A model generated the notes under the pieces. It saw only the letters and a list, made by a program, of their open reading frames with translations, made no database searches and had not been told where the DNA came from. DNA of 22,877 bases, taken from the NCBI GenBank assembly GCA_035294465.1, contig DATGKW010000110.1, positions 1 to 22,877 on the forward strand, given 5' to 3'. The translations under genes were made by a program, and so were the position numbers. This document shows positions 1 to 7,273 of the stretch, in pieces. Each line of letters opens with the position of its first letter. The first letter of the stretch is position 1. This stretch comes from Paraktedonobacter sp035294465 (GTDB lineage: Bacteria > Chloroflexota > Ktedonobacteria > Ktedonobacterales > Ktedonobacteraceae).

Positions 1-320
1 GCAAAAATGCCAAACCAGCCAACGCTGGGGATCTCGGTTTTCGGTGTCAGGGTCTTACCACCAAGAGTTTCTGCCCTGGTCAGCGTGGCGTCGATATCGT
101 CCGTTGAAACATAGATCAATACTTCGCCAACTTTGTATCCCATGTGGGACTCGCCGGCTTTGACAAAAGCGCCGGCTGGACCAGAATCGGCCTGGAACAT
201 ATGGTAGTCGAAACCTGGATCGACCTCAACTTTCCAGTCGAACAGGTCTGCATAAAACTTGCTCGAAGCGGCGGGGTCGGTGCCGGGGATTTCAACGTGG
301 ACAATAGAATGCTGAGACAT
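1..320 (-). CDS. VOC-family (glyoxalase/bleomycin-resistance-like) protein, 3' end outside window
   Basis: Translation of the minus strand from the ATG at 318-320 gives 106 residues without a stop to the window edge, so the C-terminus is missing. The start reads MSQHSIVHVEIPGTDPAASS, followed by a KFYADLFDW motif (about residues 21-29). This is the usual opening of small vicinal-oxygen-chelate proteins, which fold as paired beta-alpha-beta-beta-beta modules and often bind a metal. Later segments (YVSTDDIDATL, then GGKTLTPKTEIPSVGWF) match the second half of a VOC domain. An AAAGGA ribosome binding site lies 5-10 bases before the ATG, and a strong promoter lies farther upstream. Members act as glyoxalases, dioxygenases, isomerases or resistance proteins. 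The substrate cannot be told from this fragment. The gene diverges from the CHR-like pair. Confidence 0.85.
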   Translation of the reverse strand, partial: MSQHSIVHVEIPGTDPAASSKFYADLFDWKVEVDPGFDYHMFQADSGPAGAFVKAGESHMGYKVGEVLIYVSTDDIDATLTRAETLGGKTLTPKTEIPSVGWFGIF

Positions 321-382
321 CTTCAATCCTTTCTTTTAGCAAAAAACGTGAAATAGATGGTTAATCATCAATCGCCATGTAT

Positions 383-411
383 ATTGTAGAATAAAAGTTC
401 TATTTTGTCAA
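383..411 (-). promoter_or_regulatory. Sigma-70/A-type promoter of the VOC gene
   Basis: On the minus strand there is a perfect -35 TTGACA (411-406), a 17-base spacer and a -10 TACAAT (388-383). Transcription would begin near 376, giving a leader of about 56 nt before the ATG at 320. Confidence 0.75.
387..402. promoter_or_regulatory. Possible operator palindrome between -35 and -10 of the VOC promoter
   Basis: TAGAA (387-391) and TTCTA (398-402) form a 5+5 inverted repeat with a 6-base spacer. It sits almost exactly in the spacer of the promoter at 383-411, where a bound repressor would block polymerase. It is short and AT-rich, so chance is a real alternative. Confidence 0.3.
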
Positions 412-487
412 CTGTATACAAAGGCTTGGCTTTGGGAAGTCCTGCATTCTAAAATGAGAAGATATCGATCCTGGAGGAACTGACTTG

Positions 488-1126
488 ATGAAACCGCATG
501 GTCCCAAACCGGGCAACTGGAGGCTATTTCGCGTCTGGGCAGGCATTGGACTGCAATCCTTTGGCGGCGGAGCCTCGACCACATATCTGATTTACAGCAC
601 GTTCGTTGAGAAACGCGGCTGGTTATTACCTGAAGAATATAACCAGTTCTGGAACTTGAGCGTAATGACCCCCGGCATTAATATATTGGCCCTGACTATT
701 CTTGTCGGGCGCAAGCTGGGCGGCGTGTGGGGGGTGGTCGTCTCGCTAGCGGGGCTGCTTTTGCCTAGCGCGACGATTACCTGTTTGCTGACAGCGGGGT
801 TCTTGCGTGTCCAGGGCATTGCCGCGGTGCAGGCCATGTTGCGCGGCGTGATTCCAGCCACGGCCGGCCTTATGCTGGTGGTGGGCATCAAATACGCGCA
901 GCCGCTGCTGAAAGAGATCAAGGCCGAGGGTTTTCTGCGTCTGTTCATCAGCCTGGTCGTGGTCTTGCTGGTGACTCTGGCGATTGTGCTCTTGCAGGTG
1001 GCGGTTGCGCTGGTGTTGATTGGCGCAGCTCTGCTTGGCATTCTGCTGTTTAGCTGGCTGCTGCCTCCTCCCGCGCCCGTCGTTGATGTGGAAAAAGTGA
1101 AGGAGATGGAGGAGATACATGATTAA
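488..1126 (+). CDS. CHR-family (chromate-transporter-like) protein, N-terminal-type half
   Basis: This 212-residue membrane protein begins with the CHR-domain signature: SFGGGASTTYL, then a VEKRGWL segment, then hydrophobic helices through to a long leucine/valine-rich stretch near the C-terminus. Full-length ChrA proteins carry two CHR domains in about 400 residues. Short CHR proteins occur as adjacent pairs of about 200 residues, as here with the next gene. In known ChrA the pair or fusion exports chromate. The usual PGP tripeptide after the first helices reads TPGIN, so chromate as substrate is uncertain. The start is either TTG at 485 or ATG at 488. GGAGG at 473-477 is 7 bases from TTG and 10 from ATG, and ATG is preferred as the stronger codon. 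The 3' end overlaps the next gene by 8 bases, which implies translational coupling. Confidence 0.85.
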   Translation: MKPHGPKPGNWRLFRVWAGIGLQSFGGGASTTYLIYSTFVEKRGWLLPEEYNQFWNLSVMTPGINILALTILVGRKLGGVWGVVVSLAGLLLPSATITCLLTAGFLRVQGIAAVQAMLRGVIPATAGLMLVVGIKYAQPLLKEIKAEGFLRLFISLVVVLLVTLAIVLLQVAVALVLIGAALLGILLFSWLLPPPAPVVDVEKVKEMEEIHD

Positions 1127-1637
1127 TCCGCTGCTCTACTTCCTGCTTTTCCTCAAAGCTTCGCTCTTCTCCAGCGGCGGTTTCAGCAATCTGCCCAGCC
1201 TGCACGAAGACCTGATGGCCGAGGGTTGGGCCGTCGAGTCCGACTTTGGTCAATCGCTGGCCATCGGGCAGATCAGCCCCGGCCCCAATGGGTTATGGGT
1301 GATCTGCCTGGGCTATCTGACCTACGGTTTCGCGGGCGCGGCCTTGACGCTGATCGCGATTACCATTCCGCCTTTTCTGGTTCTGGCCATCGCCACGCTC
1401 TATGATCGTATGGCCGCGCTCAAGTGGGTTGGCTCTCTGATGCGCGGGATCTCGCTGGCAGTGATCGGCATCCTGCTCTCCGTAAGCTGGACCATCCTTA
1501 GCCACTCAAGCCTGGATTGGCGTAGCGCCATGCTGGCCGCCGCGGCCAGCGGGCTGGCGCTGACGAAACGCGTCAATATCGTAATAATCCTGGCTCTGGC
1601 TGCGACCGCCGGCTATCTGCTGTATGGCCTGGGGTAG
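1119..1637 (+). CDS. CHR-family (chromate-transporter-like) protein, second half
   Basis: The protein has 172 residues and several membrane segments. It has the CHR-domain motif SSGGFSNLPSL near residues 18-28, a GQSLAIGQISPGPNGLW segment that keeps the conserved PGP, and a glycine-rich helix after it. It is the partner of the preceding gene, and the two products probably form a heterodimer with antiparallel topology, as proposed for short CHR pairs. The start ATG lies inside the upstream reading frame (overlap ATGATTAA). AGGAGATGGAGGAG just upstream supplies a strong ribosome binding site. No clear intrinsic terminator follows. The 56-base gap before the converging gene has only a 5-bp GTGCA/TGCAC repeat at about 1651-1671. 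Confidence 0.85.
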   Translation: MINPLLYFLLFLKASLFSSGGFSNLPSLHEDLMAEGWAVESDFGQSLAIGQISPGPNGLWVICLGYLTYGFAGAALTLIAITIPPFLVLAIATLYDRMAALKWVGSLMRGISLAVIGILLSVSWTILSHSSLDWRSAMLAAAASGLALTKRVNIVIILALAATAGYLLYGLG

Positions 1638-1693
1638 CTTCTGGCCGGCGCGTGCAAGAGGCGTCACTGCACTCTATGGAAACCGCGCGACTC

Positions 1694-4516
1694 TCAAGCG
1701 GATTTCGTATCAGATGCTGCGGGCCTAGTAGCCACAGCGAAAATATGCATTTGCCCCTTTCCTGATGGTGCGGGTAGCGTCACACTCTGCACCGTTTTTC
1801 CCTGCTGAAGAGCTATAGAGGCAAAAAACACGTAGGTTTTGACTTGCGTGCGCCCATTTGGCGTGTTGTGATAGGGCATCGTATACATCACCTGGTTGCC
1901 AAACGCCGGCCGCGACCGGCCCTTATCGAGCGTCCAATCACTGAAACCCAGAAGGAAGGTCTGATGGCTGCCGTCGCTATAGTTGATAGTGGCTACCCCG
2001 GACGATGAGCCGTTTACAGACGCGCCAGCAAAGGCCAGGGTGCCGGCATTGTTCAGAGGCTCTACCGGCAGTCTCTGGCCGATGGCGATGTAATTATTGG
2101 GTTCACCGGAGGTGCCAGCGGGCCACTGGAAGACGGTGCCGTTGGTACCTCCGAAGAAGGCATTATCGCCGGGATTACAGCCCTGCGCTTGCAGTGCCTG
2201 GGCCGAGTAGCTATCGCCGTGGCCATCGAGATTAGCTTCTCCTGTATTGTCATCATCGCTGGTGCCAATGTTATTATAGTTGCCCAGAGGTCCATTGGTA
2301 GTGATGGTGAAGATATGTAACTGTTTTGTCTTATCAGCTATGGTGGGCAGCGTCACGCTTTTGAGCGTTTTGCCCGCCTGCAAGGCAACCTGCGCGGAGA
2401 ATAGATATACTCTGGTGAATTGCTTTCTGGCAGGACCATTGCGGTAGGTCATGGCTGCGATAAGCTTATTGCCGAAGGCCGGAGTCGCGCTGGTCCAGTC
2501 GGTGAGGCCCAGCATGAAGTTCTGGGTCGAACCATCGCTATAGTTGAGTGTTGCCGTGCCATCGGCATTGCCGCCGGTAGACGACCCAAGAAAGGCCAGG
2601 ATGGTTGCGCTATTGATAGGGGCGATCAGGATCGTCTGCCCGCGAGCGCTATAATTGTCCAGCGCTCCAGCAGGCAGATTTGGCCAGATGAAGGTTACAT
2701 CGTGAGAGATAATGGAAGCGCCGGGGGTGATACCTGCGTTCTGTAGAGCACCCAATGAATAGCTATATCCATGACCATCATAGTTTGCCAGACTGTGGCC
2801 GCTGAAGCTATCGTCGCTGATTCCGGCGTTATTATAGGAGGCTGGTGGGGGAGGCGCGTTCCCGTTGACCTGGCCGTAGATCTCCAGGCTGTTTGAAGTG
2901 GGCACAAAAACTTCGCCGTTGGCCACAATTGGACAGGTGAATTTCACGAAGCCGTCCAGCGCGTCGCGGTCGGCGTACTGGTTGCTGTTGTATAGTTCGT
3001 GGCTCAGATTGGTGGCGTCATAGGCGCGCAGAGCTGGCCCGTTCGCCTCGCCCCGGTCGATTGTCCAGAGAATTCCATCGTCGGGGCCGTTGCTGGAGAT
3101 GACCAGATTGCCCCCGGTGAAGCCAAAGATTTCGGGCGTCGAAGAGTCAGGCGTGAAAGAGCGGAATGTGCCGCTGCCAGTTAGCTTATAGGCTCCGGTT
3201 GGCCTGTTGACGCTGGCAAGGTAGAGGTAGCCGTTCCAGTAACCGGGTGTGTTGAAAAGGCCACCAATTGCACGTGGAGGACTCTCTTGCACTATCTTGT
3301 CCACGTCTCTGAGGTTCTGATGATGACAAGCTCCGACTATTGTGTGGTAATGCCCCATGTGCAGGAGATTGATCACATAGACGCGCCCTTCTTTGCCCGC
3401 GACAACAATCATGTTGTGCGATGGTTCCACCAGGGGGCCGCTTGATCCCAGATCGGCATCAATACTGGCAAGGCAAGCCTGGTTGAATGGCGTGAAATAA
3501 TCGAGCAGGCGCAAGTCAGGGCTAAGCTTTACCACGCTGTCACCGGCTGATTGTCCGCCAGTGCTCAGATTGAAGCTACCATTCCCGCTTACGTAATAAA
3601 TATTCCCGCTGGCATCAGCCGAAATTGCTCCGGGGCTCCAGATGCCACCCTCGGAAGCGTCGGGTGTATCGTTATACACATGTGTCTGGTGCAACGCACT
3701 CCCGTCAAATGTATAGCTCATAATCCAGCCGTGATAGGGATTATCATCGCAGAACGAACCCCAGGCGATATACACGTTGCCGCGCGACAGAAGCAAGGCA
3801 GTTCGCTGGCGTTCGTGGCGAGCATCAAAGGAGACGCGCCCATCGACGCTTCCCTGGCCATAGCCCGCGACACTGGCCTGGATGATAAGCGAAGCTTTGT
3901 CTCGCCCGGTCGTAATATCGAGGGCGTGGAGGCGGTAGACAAGTTGTCCATTTTCGTTAGTGAAAGCTACAACATAGAGGGTATCTGTTTCCGGGTCAAT
4001 CACAGGCGTGCCCGTAATCCCCATCTCCGGCGTGGTATCGGTGCAGGAGACATCACCCGGCGTAGGTGTCGTGGCACCATTTACCAGGAAACTGGTGCGC
4101 CAGAGCTGACCATCTGTGGGATTACTTGAGTCGGCGTCGAACGCGTAAACGCTGTCGTGCTCAGTTGCGACAAAGACGACATTGTGCTGCTGGCCGTTGA
4201 TGGTCAGGTTGGGCATATATAGGGGTTGGGCATAAACCTGACCATCAACAGGGTAGGTCACACGCCTGCCAAATTGATGAACATTCACATTGCCAGGGGT
4301 GAGGGTTGTTTCGTGGGTTGTCGCGCCCGTGCGCAGATTGTCATACCTGTAGGTGAGAACCGCCGTATCAGCGGCGGCAGCAATGTGACCTGTCGTCTTT
4401 GGATGATTCACGTATTCATTGCTTTTGCCGAACGCGAGAGGAGCGGCAGTGATCTTGAGAGAGCACGTAAGAAGGAGAGGCAGCGTGATCAACCATGTCT
4501 GTAAGGCAGCTTTCAT
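1694..4516 (-). CDS. Secreted PQQ-type beta-propeller protein with two tandem C-terminal beta-sandwich-like modules
   Basis: This 940-residue protein has a signal peptide (about residues 1-25; hydrophobic core near 8-20, likely cleavage after ITA/TAA). Residues about 54-549 begin with a YRYDNLRTGAT motif and contain repeats such as VVFVATEHDSVYAFDADS, typical of PQQ-like propellers of the outer-surface or secreted type. After a proline linker (555-558) come two related modules, about 561-740 and 747-931. Each opens with YNN(A/I)G(I/T)SDD, then DGHG(Y/D)SYS, then (L/I)NYSDGS, and closes with (S)VTLP and H(I)F. Similar modules occur at the ends of secreted actinobacterial glycosidases, so cell-wall or carbohydrate contact is an inference. 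No PQQ-dehydrogenase catalytic residues were identified. GGGGAGG lies 5 bases before the ATG. It lies 123 bases downstream of the histidine kinase on the same strand and may be a target or co-transcribed cargo of that system. Confidence 0.8.
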   Translation of the reverse strand: MKAALQTWLITLPLLLTCSLKITAAPLAFGKSNEYVNHPKTTGHIAAAADTAVLTYRYDNLRTGATTHETTLTPGNVNVHQFGRRVTYPVDGQVYAQPLYMPNLTINGQQHNVVFVATEHDSVYAFDADSSNPTDGQLWRTSFLVNGATTPTPGDVSCTDTTPEMGITGTPVIDPETDTLYVVAFTNENGQLVYRLHALDITTGRDKASLIIQASVAGYGQGSVDGRVSFDARHERQRTALLLSRGNVYIAWGSFCDDNPYHGWIMSYTFDGSALHQTHVYNDTPDASEGGIWSPGAISADASGNIYYVSGNGSFNLSTGGQSAGDSVVKLSPDLRLLDYFTPFNQACLASIDADLGSSGPLVEPSHNMIVVAGKEGRVYVINLLHMGHYHTIVGACHHQNLRDVDKIVQESPPRAIGGLFNTPGYWNGYLYLASVNRPTGAYKLTGSGTFRSFTPDSSTPEIFGFTGGNLVISSNGPDDGILWTIDRGEANGPALRAYDATNLSHELYNSNQYADRDALDGFVKFTCPIVANGEVFVPTSNSLEIYGQVNGNAPPPPASYNNAGISDDSFSGHSLANYDGHGYSYSLGALQNAGITPGASIISHDVTFIWPNLPAGALDNYSARGQTILIAPINSATILAFLGSSTGGNADGTATLNYSDGSTQNFMLGLTDWTSATPAFGNKLIAAMTYRNGPARKQFTRVYLFSAQVALQAGKTLKSVTLPTIADKTKQLHIFTITTNGPLGNYNNIGTSDDDNTGEANLDGHGDSYSAQALQAQGCNPGDNAFFGGTNGTVFQWPAGTSGEPNNYIAIGQRLPVEPLNNAGTLAFAGASVNGSSSGVATINYSDGSHQTFLLGFSDWTLDKGRSRPAFGNQVMYTMPYHNTPNGRTQVKTYVFFASIALQQGKTVQSVTLPAPSGKGQMHIFAVATRPAASDTKSA

Positions 4517-4633
4517 TCAGTCCTCCCCTCCCAACAACCATTAGCGCTGCAAGCATGACACCAGTAATTAGCTACATTTCTAGTGTATTCAAGCTGCTCA
4601 AGCTCAACGAACAAACAGGAGGATTCTATTACT

Positions 4634-4653
4634 TTTGCATTATTCTATGCAAA
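4634..4653 (-). terminator. Weak hairpin at the histidine kinase stop codon
   Basis: A 7-bp inverted repeat, TTTGCAT (4634-4640) and ATGCAAA (4647-4653), with a 6-base loop spans the stop codon of the kinase gene. It is AT-rich, and on the minus strand only a short mixed AGTAATAG follows, so it would be at best a weak terminator or a 3'-end stabiliser. Confidence 0.25.
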
Positions 4654-6148
4654 GGAAAGATACCGTAAAAACTGTTTCAACGCCGGGATCACTGCAAACG
4701 GTAAGCGTTCCCTGATAGGCGTAAGTAATAGCCTGCGCGATTGAAAGGCCGAGGCCGGTGCCAGCGATGGGGGCGTTTGTTGAGGAGTGCGTATTTTCTC
4801 CACGATAGAAGCGATCAAAAATATGCGGCAAGTCTTCTGATAGAATACCTGGACCATGATCGATAACTTGCGCCAGGGCGCGCGTCTCCTTTTTATCCAG
4901 GTGCAGCCATACTTTCTTTGATTCACCGGCGCAGCCATATTTGACAGCATTGTCCAGGAGTACCAGCAGCATCTGCTGGATGCGCTCGCTGCTGGCCCAG
5001 ATCTTCAATCGCTCCTGGGTAGCCAGTTCCAGGATCAGCTTGCACTCCTGGGGCGCGCGCTTCCTGGCCTGCTGGAGGCACTCGACGGCAACGGCGACAA
5101 GGTCAATTGCTTCAGGTTCAGGGAAATTTCCTTCGTCCAGGCGGGCCAGGGTGAGCAGATTATTGACTAGATCTGACATGCGCTCCGCCTCATTTTTCAT
5201 TAAACTCAGGATGTGCTGAGCTGTGTCTGGATCATCCTTAGCTCCGCGAATGAGCACTTCGGTAAAGCCGCGCAGGGAAGTGATGGGGGTACGCAGTTCG
5301 TGCGAGGCATCTGAAACAAAGCGCTGTGCTCGCCGTTCTGAAGCTCGCTGAGATGCGAATGTTTGCTCGATACGGTCGGCCATCTGATTGAAGCTGGAAG
5401 CCAGTTCGGCGATTTCGTCGCGACTCTGCAAAGGCGGCACGCGCTGCTGGAGGTCACCTCTTGCCAGCGCCCGCGTAGCGCGCGTAACCTGGCGTAGAGG
5501 CTTGAACATGATGCCGGTAAAAAAGGAGATGGTCAGCGCACCCACGAGGATCATGAATAGGGAAATGATGCCCAGAGTAAACATAATGGTGCGCAGTGTC
5601 GCCTGCTCATCGGCGTAGGATGTGAGCAAAGCGATATAGCCAGGGAGATTTTGTGGCGCCAGGCAGTTTGCTGGCGCTTGCACAGGGAGCAGCAAACCAT
5701 CGCTGGTGACGGCCTTCGAGTGGGCTTGAAACGTCTGTGTGGCCGCATCTGGAGTGTGCGTAAAAAAGGTCGCAGCGACATAAGGGAAAGGCTGTGCGAG
5801 TAAATTGCCGTTGCTGCTGGCGATTACTTTCCCATTTTGATCCAACAGATAAACTGCATCCACATCGGTTGGCATATTTTGTCGAATAAAATCCTTTGCC
5901 ACCTGCGGCGAGGTCGCGGGCGTGTTGCAGACTTCCTCGATAAGCGATGTACGCAGCGCCCTGGCACGTTGTGGAAAAGCCGTTTGCGCGTCGTGCAGGA
6001 GCAAATTGGACACCGAGCTGTAGAGAAAAATGCTAAGAAAGACAACAAAGATGCCAAACAAAGCGCTATACACAACAGCCAGACGCCAGCGCAGGCTAAG
6101 CAGGGGGCTATACCAGGGAGCGCTCTCTGCGGCAGACACTCCATTCAC
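4640..6148 (-). CDS. Membrane sensor histidine kinase (HAMP, HisKA, HATPase_c)
   Basis: The protein has 502 residues. Transmembrane helix 1 is at about 23-44, an extracytoplasmic sensor region at about 45-187 and helix 2 at about 188-210. A HAMP domain follows at about 211-265. The HisKA H-box SHELRTP has the phospho-acceptor His283. The ATPase domain has N-box DNAVKYG (Asn400), G1 box DHGPGI (430-435), F-box FDRFYRG (444-450) and G2 box GTGLGLS (463-469), so all catalytic boxes are intact. It phosphorylates itself and then the co-encoded response regulator. The start is GTG at 6148, overlapping the regulator stop codon (GTGA). A second GTG at 6139 lies at a better distance from the GAAAGG that precedes the first, so the protein may be three residues shorter. 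The sensor region has no recognised fold, and the signal is unknown. Confidence 0.95.
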   Translation of the reverse strand: MNGVSAAESAPWYSPLLSLRWRLAVVYSALFGIFVVFLSIFLYSSVSNLLLHDAQTAFPQRARALRTSLIEEVCNTPATSPQVAKDFIRQNMPTDVDAVYLLDQNGKVIASSNGNLLAQPFPYVAATFFTHTPDAATQTFQAHSKAVTSDGLLLPVQAPANCLAPQNLPGYIALLTSYADEQATLRTIMFTLGIISLFMILVGALTISFFTGIMFKPLRQVTRATRALARGDLQQRVPPLQSRDEIAELASSFNQMADRIEQTFASQRASERRAQRFVSDASHELRTPITSLRGFTEVLIRGAKDDPDTAQHILSLMKNEAERMSDLVNNLLTLARLDEGNFPEPEAIDLVAVAVECLQQARKRAPQECKLILELATQERLKIWASSERIQQMLLVLLDNAVKYGCAGESKKVWLHLDKKETRALAQVIDHGPGILSEDLPHIFDRFYRGENTHSSTNAPIAGTGLGLSIAQAITYAYQGTLTVCSDPGVETVFTVSFLCIE

Positions 6149-6909
6149 CCTTTCAAAACATATCCTACACCGCGCACTGTCTGAATCAAACGCGGTGTGC
6201 TGGGCGAATCTTCAATTTTCTCCCTCAGATATCTCACGTAAACCTCGATGATATTCGTTTCACCTAGAAAATCGTAGCCCCAGACGCGGTTCAAGATCGT
6301 CTGGCGATCCAGGACCTGGCGCGGGTGGCTCATAAAGAGATGAAGGAGATTATATTCGGTCGCGGTCAGCTCGATCTGGCGCTCACCGCGCAGGACCTCG
6401 CGTGTAGCAGTATTCAGTTGCAGGTCGCCGAATTGTAAAATCTGGCCGTGTCCTGCTTCCGCTTCATCGCCGCGACCCCTGCTCTGGCGGCGCAGGATAG
6501 CGCGTATACGCGCTACCAGCTCCTCGAAGCTGAACGGCTTGGTCAAATAATCATCGGCCCCGGTATCCAAACCGGTGATGCGGTCGCGCACATCATCTTT
6601 GGCGGTGAGCATCAGGATGGGGATATCCTGGGTTGTCGGGTTGCTGCGCAGGCGGCGGCAAACTTCCAGACCATCCATGCCGGGCAGCATGATATCCAGG
6701 ATGATCAGGTCGGGAATGATGCGTTGAGCGGCGGCCAGCCCTTGCGGGCCATCCGCCGCCGCTTCCACCTGAAAGCCCTCGTACTTGAGTCCAAGTTTGA
6801 TGAACTCAATGATATTTTCCTGGTCGTCGATGACCAGAACCGTTGGATCCGGCTGATTTTCCTGGTTTTTAGGAATATTCGAGTTATTCGGGATGTTCGG
6901 CTCCTGCAT
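6145..6909 (-). CDS. OmpR/PhoB-family response regulator
   Basis: With the ATG at 6909 the protein has 254 residues. An N-terminal Asn/Pro-rich tail (1-22) precedes the receiver domain: acidic pair Asp28-Asp29, phospho-acceptor Asp72 in LDIMLPGMDG, Thr102 and Lys124 in TKPF. The DNA-binding winged helix covers about 157-253, with the characteristic LTATEYNLLHLF and a closing VRGVGYVL. It acts as transcription factor partner of the overlapping histidine kinase. An upstream in-frame TTG at 6972 would add 21 residues, but it coincides with the -35 element of the promoter and the -10 falls inside that extension, so the ATG is chosen. The ribosome binding site before it (CAGGGGCC) is only fair. 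What it controls is not shown. The downstream propeller gene is the obvious guess. Confidence 0.95.
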   Translation of the reverse strand: MQEPNIPNNSNIPKNQENQPDPTVLVIDDQENIIEFIKLGLKYEGFQVEAAADGPQGLAAAQRIIPDLIILDIMLPGMDGLEVCRRLRSNPTTQDIPILMLTAKDDVRDRITGLDTGADDYLTKPFSFEELVARIRAILRRQSRGRGDEAEAGHGQILQFGDLQLNTATREVLRGERQIELTATEYNLLHLFMSHPRQVLDRQTILNRVWGYDFLGETNIIEVYVRYLREKIEDSPSTPRLIQTVRGVGYVLKG

Positions 6910-6943
6910 AGATGGCCCCTGTCTGGTTGATCTAGTCTCCTCT

Positions 6944-6972
6944 ATTATAGAGAGGCAGGAGCGCAACTGCAA
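6944..6972 (-). promoter_or_regulatory. Sigma-70/A-type promoter of the two-component operon
   Basis: On the minus strand TTGCAG (6972-6967), a 17-base spacer and a perfect TATAAT (6949-6944) form a near-consensus promoter. Transcription would start near 6937, leaving a leader of about 28 nt before the ATG at 6909. This placement rules out the longer response regulator start. Confidence 0.75.
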
Positions 6973-7057
6973 GCTTCTTCCTTGCTAGAAATTTCGTCGG
7001 TCTACCAGTAACATTTTCCCTCCAGGAAAAGACATCTTACTTGTCCGTTTATTCAAA

Positions 7058-7098
7058 GAATGAGGCGGGATCGGGTGCTACGTGATTTTGCCTCATTC
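7058..7098. repeat. 9-bp perfect inverted repeat between divergent genes
   Basis: GAATGAGGC (7058-7066) is mirrored by GCCTCATTC (7090-7098) with a 23-base spacer. It lies in the 364-base gap between the divergent response regulator and ResB-like genes (6910-7273), which otherwise holds only the two promoters. It could be a looped protein-binding site. It is not followed by a T-run on either strand, so a terminator is unlikely. Confidence 0.5.
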
Positions 7099-7142
7099 CC
7101 TTATCCTTTGACAGCGGCGATCAGCAGAAACATTGGGCGGAC

Positions 7143-7171
7143 TTGTCAGAATCCGTTCCTTGCTCTATCAT
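7143..7171 (+). promoter_or_regulatory. Candidate promoter of the ResB-like gene
   Basis: TTGTCA (7143-7148), a 17-base spacer and TATCAT (7166-7171) each match the consensus at 5 of 6 positions. Transcription would begin near 7178, about 96 nt before the start codon at 7274. Confidence 0.5.
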
Positions 7172-7273
7172 ATGACAGGCATGCTCAACCGAAATCAGGC
7201 AGATTGCAAAGCAGCGTGCGGTAAGTAGATAGATAAGTTCCGTTGGAGCGGAAAGACAGATTAAGAAAGCCTT

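Noticed and set aside
1694..4516. PQQ-dependent dehydrogenase
   Set aside because: Propeller repeats are present, but I could not identify the active-site residues, and the two C-terminal modules are not typical of these enzymes.
6910..6972. TTG start adding 21 residues to the response regulator, with AAGGAAG upstream
   Set aside because: The TTG is the -35 element of a TTGCAG-17-TATAAT promoter, so it would not be transcribed.
7108..7113. TTGACA upstream of the ResB-like gene
   Set aside because: The sequence at the right distance (CATTGG) does not resemble a -10. TTGTCA-17-TATCAT at 7143 is better.
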